Shown here: piece after piece, positions 58,475-64,000 of the stretch
How the letters are laid out: each line of letters opens with the position of its first letter
How positions within the stretch are numbered: the first letter of the stretch is position 1
NCBI GenBank assembly: GCA_933228675.1
Contig: OW121740.1
Coordinates: 31,363,632-31,427,631, forward strand
Reading direction: 5' to 3'
Length of the DNA stretch: 64,000 nt
Origin: Stomorhina lunata
Taxonomy: Eukaryota; Arthropoda; Insecta; Diptera; Rhiniidae
Position numbers and translations under genes: made by a program
The notes under the pieces: generated by a model
Seen by the model: the letters and a program-made list of their open reading frames with translations, nothing else
Told to the model about the DNA's origin: nothing
Databases searched by the model: none

Positions 58475-60535
58475 GCATTTTTTCAAAAATTTCCTATTTT
58501 TATAGGAAATTTTTAAAAAATTTTCTATTTTTTTAGAAATTTTTTTCAAAAATTTCCTATTTTTATAGGAATTTCCTATCTTTGTAGGAAATTTTTCAAA
58601 AAATTCCTATTTTTATAGGAAATTTTCAAAAATTTCCTAATCTTATAGGAAATTTTTCAAAAATTTCTTATTTTTATAGGAAATTTTTCAAAAATTTCCT
58701 ATTTTTATAGGAAATTTTTCAAAAATTTCCTATTTTTTAAAGGAAATTTTTCAAAAATTTCCTATTTTTTAAAGGAAATTTTTCAAAAATTTCCTATTTT
58801 TTAAAGGAAATTTTTCAAAAATTTCCTATTTTTTATAGGAAATTTTTGAAAAATTTCCTATTTTTTATAGGAAATTTGTCAAAAATTTCCTATTTTTTAT
58901 AGGAAATTTTTCAAAAATTTCCTATTTTTTATAGGAAATTTTTCAAAAATTTCCTATTTTTAGAGGAATTTTTTCAAAAATTTCCTATTTTTATAGGAAA
59001 TGTTTCAAAAATTCCTATTTTTATAGGAAATTTTTCGAAAATTTACTACTTTTATAGGAAATTTTTCAAAAAGTTACTATTTTTATATGAAAATTTTCAA
59101 AAATTTCCTATTTTTAAAGGAAATTTTTCAAAAATGTCCTATTCTTATAGGAATTTTTTGAAAAATTTCTTATTTTTATAGGAAATTTTTCAAAAATTTC
59201 TTATTTTTATAGGAAGTTTTTCAAAAATTTCCTATTTTTATAGGATGTTTTTCAAAAATTTCCTATTTTTCTAGGAAATTTTTCAAAACTTTCCTATTTT
59301 TCTAGGAAATTTTTCAAAAATTTCCTATTTTTCTAGGAAATTTTTCAAAAATTTCCTATTTTTCTAAGAAATTTTTCAAAAATTTCATATCTTTATTGGA
59401 AATTTTTCAAAAATTTCCTATTTTTATAGGAAATTTTTCAAAAATTTCCTATTTTTATAGGAAAATTTTCAAAAATTTCCTATTTTTATAGGAAATTTTT
59501 CAAAAATTTCCTATTTTTATAGGAAATTTTTCAAAAATTTCCTATTTTTATAGGAAATTTTTCAAAAATTTCCTATTTTTATAGGAAATTTTTCAAAAAT
59601 TTCCTATTTTTATAGGAAATTTTTCAAAAATTTCCTATTTTTATAGGAAAATTTTCAAAAATTTCCTATTTTTATAGGAAATTTTTCAAAAATTTCCTAT
59701 TTTTCAAAAATTTCCTATTTTTCTAAGAAATTTTTCAAAAATTTCCTATCTTTATAGGAAATTTTTCAAAAATTTCCTATTTTTATAGGAAATTTTTCAA
59801 AAATTTCCTATTTTTATAGGAAAATTTTCAAAAATTTCCTATTTTTATAGGAAATTTTTCAAAAATTTCCTATTTTTATAGGAAATTTTTCAAAAATTTC
59901 CTATTTTTATAGGAATTTTTTCAAAAATTCCTATTTTTATAGGAAATTTTTCGAAAATTTACTACTTTTATAGGAAATTTTTTAAAAAGTTACTATTTGT
60001 ACATGTAATTTTTCAAAAATTTCCTATTTTTAATGGAAATTTTTTAAAAATGTCCTATTTTTATAGGAATTTTTTGAAAATTTTCTTATTTTTATAGGAA
60101 ATTTTTGAAAAATTTCTTATTTTTATAGGAAGTTTTTCAAAAATTTCCTATTTTTATAGGATGTTTTTCAAAAATTTCCTATTTTTATAGGAAATTTTCA
60201 AAAATTTCCTATTTTTATAGGAAATTTTAAAAAATTTCCTATTTTTATAGGAAATTTTTCAAAAGTTTCTCATTTTTATAGGAAATTTTTTAAAAATTTC
60301 CTATTTTTATAGGAAATTTTTCAAAAATTTATTTTTTTTATAGGAAATTTTTCAAAAATTTATTTTTTTTATAGGAAATTTTTCGAAAAATTTTTCGACA
60401 AATTTTTAAAAATTTATTATTTCAATTATTTTTTTTTTTTGACATTCTTGTTTTCATAACAAAATGTTCGATTTTTTTTATTTTTATAGGAAATTTTTCG
60501 AAAATTTCTTATTTTTATATGTTTTTGTTTTAGGA
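58475..60535 (+). repeat. 31-bp dyad-symmetric minisatellite array 4, + orientation
   Basis: It has the same unit as array 1, with subfamilies using TTTTTTAAAGG (58735-58810), TTTTTTATAGG (58820-58940) and TTTTTCTAGG (59270-59360). Large blocks are duplicated inside the array: 58965-59250 recurs at 59905-60170 (offset 916), and 59350-59480 recurs at 59710-59840 (offset 359). It ends with fading units near 60535. Confidence 0.97.
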
Positions 60536-60874
60536 AAAATATATAAATTTAACGTAGTGCATTTGTTTTTATTTTTTTGATTTTCAACCTACCCTCGTTT
60601 TGATGCCAAAAATACTCTTCTATCGATAGTTATTTACTCTGCGTAAAGTTTATGATTCCAATCCGAGAATAACAAATACGTTAACGTACATTTATCCTTA
60701 GAGTATTAAAGTGCTTGTAAATACAATTTCGAATGATGATGGACAATAGTTCTTGGTTACTGGTATTGACAGCTGTAAGCAATCTTCTTTATTGTATATA
60801 CATACATACTATATACAATAGATATATATATTTACATATTTATGCACATATTTACACAACTACTTTATATACAT
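60536..60874. other. Intergenic stretch with AT microsatellite-like sequence
   Basis: Runs of 'tatacatacatactatatac'-type sequence lie at about 60796-60830. The frame at 60733-61002 overlaps them and the following element and lacks any domain. Confidence 0.4.
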
Positions 60875-60876
60875 TA

Positions 60877-61411
60877 GGGTGGGTTGGTTTTCAGTTTATG
60901 GATTTATTTAAGTATTTTTATCTTATCTATTTTATTCAAAGAGATGTAACACTCAGGCAAATACCGCCTGTACAATTGTTTATAGCATTAACTTTTTTAT
61001 GAGCTTTCTTATGTTATTTAAAAGTGTAATTGCACATCATGCCTATTTATAAAATAGTGAAGTTGCGCCATTTATTGTAATTTAGACGAAGTATTAAAGC
61101 TTATTGTTTTACAGGCAAATTTATTGTTTTACATCGACAGCGTGTTAATGCCTTCACTAAGTGAACAGCAACTTTTAAACCTCACCAAAAGGCCTATTTT
61201 AAGGCAAGCAATAAATCGTTTTAGAGAAATAATTGTCTTAATTTGATGCAGATTATGTTAATGCACAACGCTAATTTTGAACTAAAATAAAACGAGTAAT
61301 CCTCATTTGAGCTCGTATCCTAAACATTAGACAATAAATGCTTAAAATTGACATAACTATCAAAACAATTTACTTCTTCTATTAAAAGTAAAGTGAAAAA
61401 ACGACCTACCC
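60877..61411. mobile_element. 535-bp inverted-repeat element flanked by TA
   Basis: GGGTGGGTTGGTTTTC at the left and, in complement, GGGTAGGTCGTTTTTTC at the right form diverged inverted repeats. TA precedes (60875-60876) and follows (61412-61413), as in Tc1/mariner insertions. It contains 'ttacatcgacagcgtgttaa' (61131-61150), shared with 13861. There is no transposase. It is probably a diverged MITE, but the ends are short and this call is tentative. Confidence 0.6.
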
Positions 61412-61413
61412 TA

Positions 61414-62070
61414 ATCAACACATTCATTTTCACCAATAGCCATCAGATTATTCGAATAGTAAACAAATGTATAAAAGTAAAATCGTCTGACAATTGTTCA
61501 ATACGAGTATGCATATAAATTGTCAGAAAAATCTTAAAATATGTAAAGAGATTACTTCGTCAGTTTTCATGAATAATCGTAAAAAAATAATATACTATAT
61601 AAATAAACAAAAGTGAGTCTTTATACAATCTTTAATTTTGTAAAATTTTATTTTAAAAATACCAATATATTAAACTTTAATTTTTTATGCAAAAGAACTG
61701 AAATCTCCAATATTTCCTTAATTAAGAAAAACACAATTTGGTAAGAATTAAAATTGTAGCCCACAAATTGTCACAGTTTAAACCAGAAACTTTGTAGTCA
61801 TATATGTATTATTAATATTTACAATATCTCTGGTAATATTTTAAGAGCTATCTACAATATCAGGTATTTATACTTGTATGTATATACAATGGACATAGGA
61901 TACCGGATGCAACACTTTCATTTATTTTATGATTTACTAAGATAATCTAATAACTTTTAAATAGATCGCATATTAACAAGTAAGTACTTTTTTTCCAATG
62001 AACAAAGTTGAAAGTTTCCTGTAAAAGCTACAATATTATAGGAAAAGTTGTCTTCTTATTAAAAACATAA
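61414..62070. other. AT-rich intergenic stretch, nothing recognised
   Basis: No coding, repeat or terminal structures were seen. Confidence 0.4.
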
Positions 62071-62074
62071 ATAC

Positions 62075-63450
62075 AAAAAAATCTTATTTTTATAGGAAAT
62101 TTTTTAAAAATTTTATTTTTTGATAAGAAAGTTTTTAACAAATTTCTTATTTTTATAGGAAATTTTTCGAACATTTTTTATTTTTATAGGAATTTTATTT
62201 TCGAAATTTTCTTATTTTTATAGGAATTTTTTCCAAACTTTCTTATTTTTTTTAACAAATTTTTCAAACATTTCTTATTTTTATAAAAAATTTTTCAAAA
62301 AATTCTTATTTTTTGTAGGAAAATTTTCAATTTTTTTTATAAGAAATTTTTCAAAAATGTCTTATATTTTTAAAAAATTTTTTAGGAAATTTTTTAAAAA
62401 TTTCTTATTTTTTTTAAGAAATTTTTCAAAGATTTTTTATTTTGATACTAAAGTTTTCAAAAATTTCTTATTTTTATAGAAAATTTATAAAAAATTTCCT
62501 ATTTTTATAGGAAATTTTCCAAAAATTTCTTAATTTTATAGGAAATTTTTCAAAAATTTCTTATTTTTATAGGAAAATTTTCAAAAATTTACAATTTTTA
62601 TAGGAAATTTTTCAAAAAATTCTTATGTTTATAGAAAATTTTTCAAAAATTTCTTATGTTTATAGGAAATTTTTCAAAAATTTCTTATTTTTATAGGAAA
62701 TTTTTCAAAAATTTCTTATTTTTATAGGAAATTTTTCAAAAATTTCTTATTTTTATAGGAAGTTTTTCAAAAATTTCTTATTTTTATTTTTTAAAAATTT
62801 CTTATTTTTATATTAAATTTTTCAAAAATTTCCTATCTTTATTAGGAATTTTTTCAAAAATTACTTACATTTTTTAAGAAATTTTTCAAACATTTCTTAT
62901 TTTTTTAGGAAATTTTAAAAAAAATTTTTATTTTGATAGTAAACTTTTCAAAAATTTCTTATTTTTATACGAAATTTTTCAAAAATTTCTTATTTTTATA
63001 GAAATTTTTCAAAAATTTCTTCATTTTATAAGAAATTTTTCAAAAATTTCTTATTTTTATAGGAAATTTTTCAAAAATTTGCTATTTTTATAGGAAATTT
63101 TTCAAAAATTTCTTTTTCTTATACGAAAATTTTCAAAAATTTCTTATTTTTATAGGAAATTTTTCACAAATTTCATATTTTTTATAGGAAATTTCAAAAA
63201 TTTCTTATTTTAATAGGAAATATTTAAAAAAATTATTGTAAAAATTTCTCAAAAAATTTGTATTTTTATAAGAAAATTTTCAAACATTTCTAATTTTTGT
63301 AGGAAATTTTTCGAAAACTTCTTATTTTGATAGGAAATTTTTCAAAAATTTCTTATTATTATAGGAAATTTTTCAAAAATTTTTTATTTTGATAGGAAAT
63401 TTTTCAAGAATTTTTTGTTTTTATAGGAAATTTTTCAACATTTTTATAGG
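62075..63450 (+). repeat. 31-bp-type minisatellite array 5, diverged
   Basis: Its dominant unit reads TTTCTTATTTTTATAGG then AAATTTTTCAAAAA: here CTTA replaces the CCTA of arrays 1 and 4, which weakens the first hairpin by one pair. The array is strongly diverged at both ends and most regular at 62630-62780. Confidence 0.93.
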
Positions 63451-63553
63451 AACACTTTTGTCATAATATTGATCGGTTGCAGAGTATATGAGTAGGTATA
63501 TTGTGACAGATATAAAATTGCTCAGACATAAATATTTGTTTTTCATTAATTTT

Positions 63554-64000
63554 TATACCCTTCACCACCATAGGTGGAAGGGGTATTATAAGTTTGTGCT
63601 GATGTTGGTAACACATAGAAATATTTGTCTTAGACCCACGTTTTAGTATACCAATACGCTTAGAATCACTTTCTGAGTCGATTTAGCGATGTCCGTCCGT
63701 CCGTCTGGCTGGACCCCATGTAAACCTTGTAATCAAACTACAGGTCACAGTTCTGAAGATAATTTGATGAAATTTGGCACAGATCATTTATTTGATAATG
63801 GGACAAAGGCTATTGAAATTCGTCAAAATCGGTCCATTATTTATGGTATTTCCCATAGGTCACTTTTCCCGGAATTGATATATTGGCCACAAATATGAAT
63901 ATTTTCATGAAATTTAAAACAGATATATCTTATGTAAACTACAATCACTGCGCCAAATTTCGTTTAAATCCGTCCACATTTGACCATAGCTCCCGTACAA
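63554..64000 (+). repeat. Family A (mini-me-like) repeat, cut by the window end
   Basis: It starts TATACCCTTCACCACCATAG, includes 'ctgagtcgatttagcgatg' and GTCCGTCCGTCCGTCTGGCT near 63690-63711, and reaches the 'gaccatagctcccgtacaa' part at the window end. The 69-codon frame at 63689-63898 is the usual frame of this repeat and also occurs in the complement of the copy at 3694-3984. It is not evidence of a gene. Confidence 0.85.

Noticed and set aside
60733..61002. 89-codon frame rich in Tyr and Ile
   Set aside because: It reads through a TA/CATA microsatellite-like stretch and into a transposon end.

Overview
The window looks like AT-rich nuclear DNA of a fly, probably a calyptrate such as a blowfly, house fly or flesh fly. 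The evidence is one recognisable host gene fragment, two exons of a dpr-family (defective proboscis extension response) immunoglobulin-domain gene, and many copies of short fly interspersed repeats. These repeats have a GTCC/GTCT core and resemble the 'mini-me' elements known in Diptera. No bacterial or organellar feature is present, and the species cannot be fixed from the sequence.

Layout. Positions 1-16240 are the 3' part of the dpr-type gene on the + strand: an exon with the F and G strands of an Ig domain (1267-1372), an intron of 14.7 kb, and the terminal exon (16077-16240). The upstream exons lie before the window. The intron is full of transposon debris: mini-me-like repeats of families A and B, broken non-LTR retrotransposons, two hAT-type foldback elements (family E) with perfect 8-bp target duplications, a perfect 542-bp tandem duplication and a 320-bp terminal-inverted-repeat element. 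From 16.3 kb to the end I see no further host gene.

The remainder is dominated by AT-rich minisatellite arrays at about 16.9-18.8, 23.3-25.7, 37.9-39.6, 40.6-43.1, 43.9-47.1, 53.9-56.8, 58.5-60.5 and 62.1-63.5 kb, roughly a quarter of the window. The arrays have different unit lengths (29, about 30, 31 and 15 bp) but share a GGAAATTTTTC-like core. In the 31-bp form the whole unit consists of two adjacent inverted repeats. The arrays at 40.6-43.1 and 43.9-47.1 lie in opposite orientation around a 0.8-kb spacer. This satellite superfamily is the most striking feature here.

Between the arrays are nested mobile elements whose insertion order can be read: a 550-bp hAT-type element in a family C repeat, a 1.3-kb inverted-repeat element in a family A repeat, a 5'-truncated LINE in a GTCT microsatellite inside a family B repeat, a 209-bp inverted-repeat element in another family C repeat, and a 255-bp inverted-repeat element in the 15-bp satellite. 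No transposon looks intact for its own proteins.

Working names: family A = about 0.7-kb mini-me-like repeat, head with TATACCCTTCACCAC, tail with GTGGTGAAGGGTA; B = about 1.5-kb relative with TACCCACCATCAA ends; C = divergent relative of A; D = repeat made of about 155-bp units; E = foldback element with TAGGGTGA ends. Lengths and alignments were made by eye.
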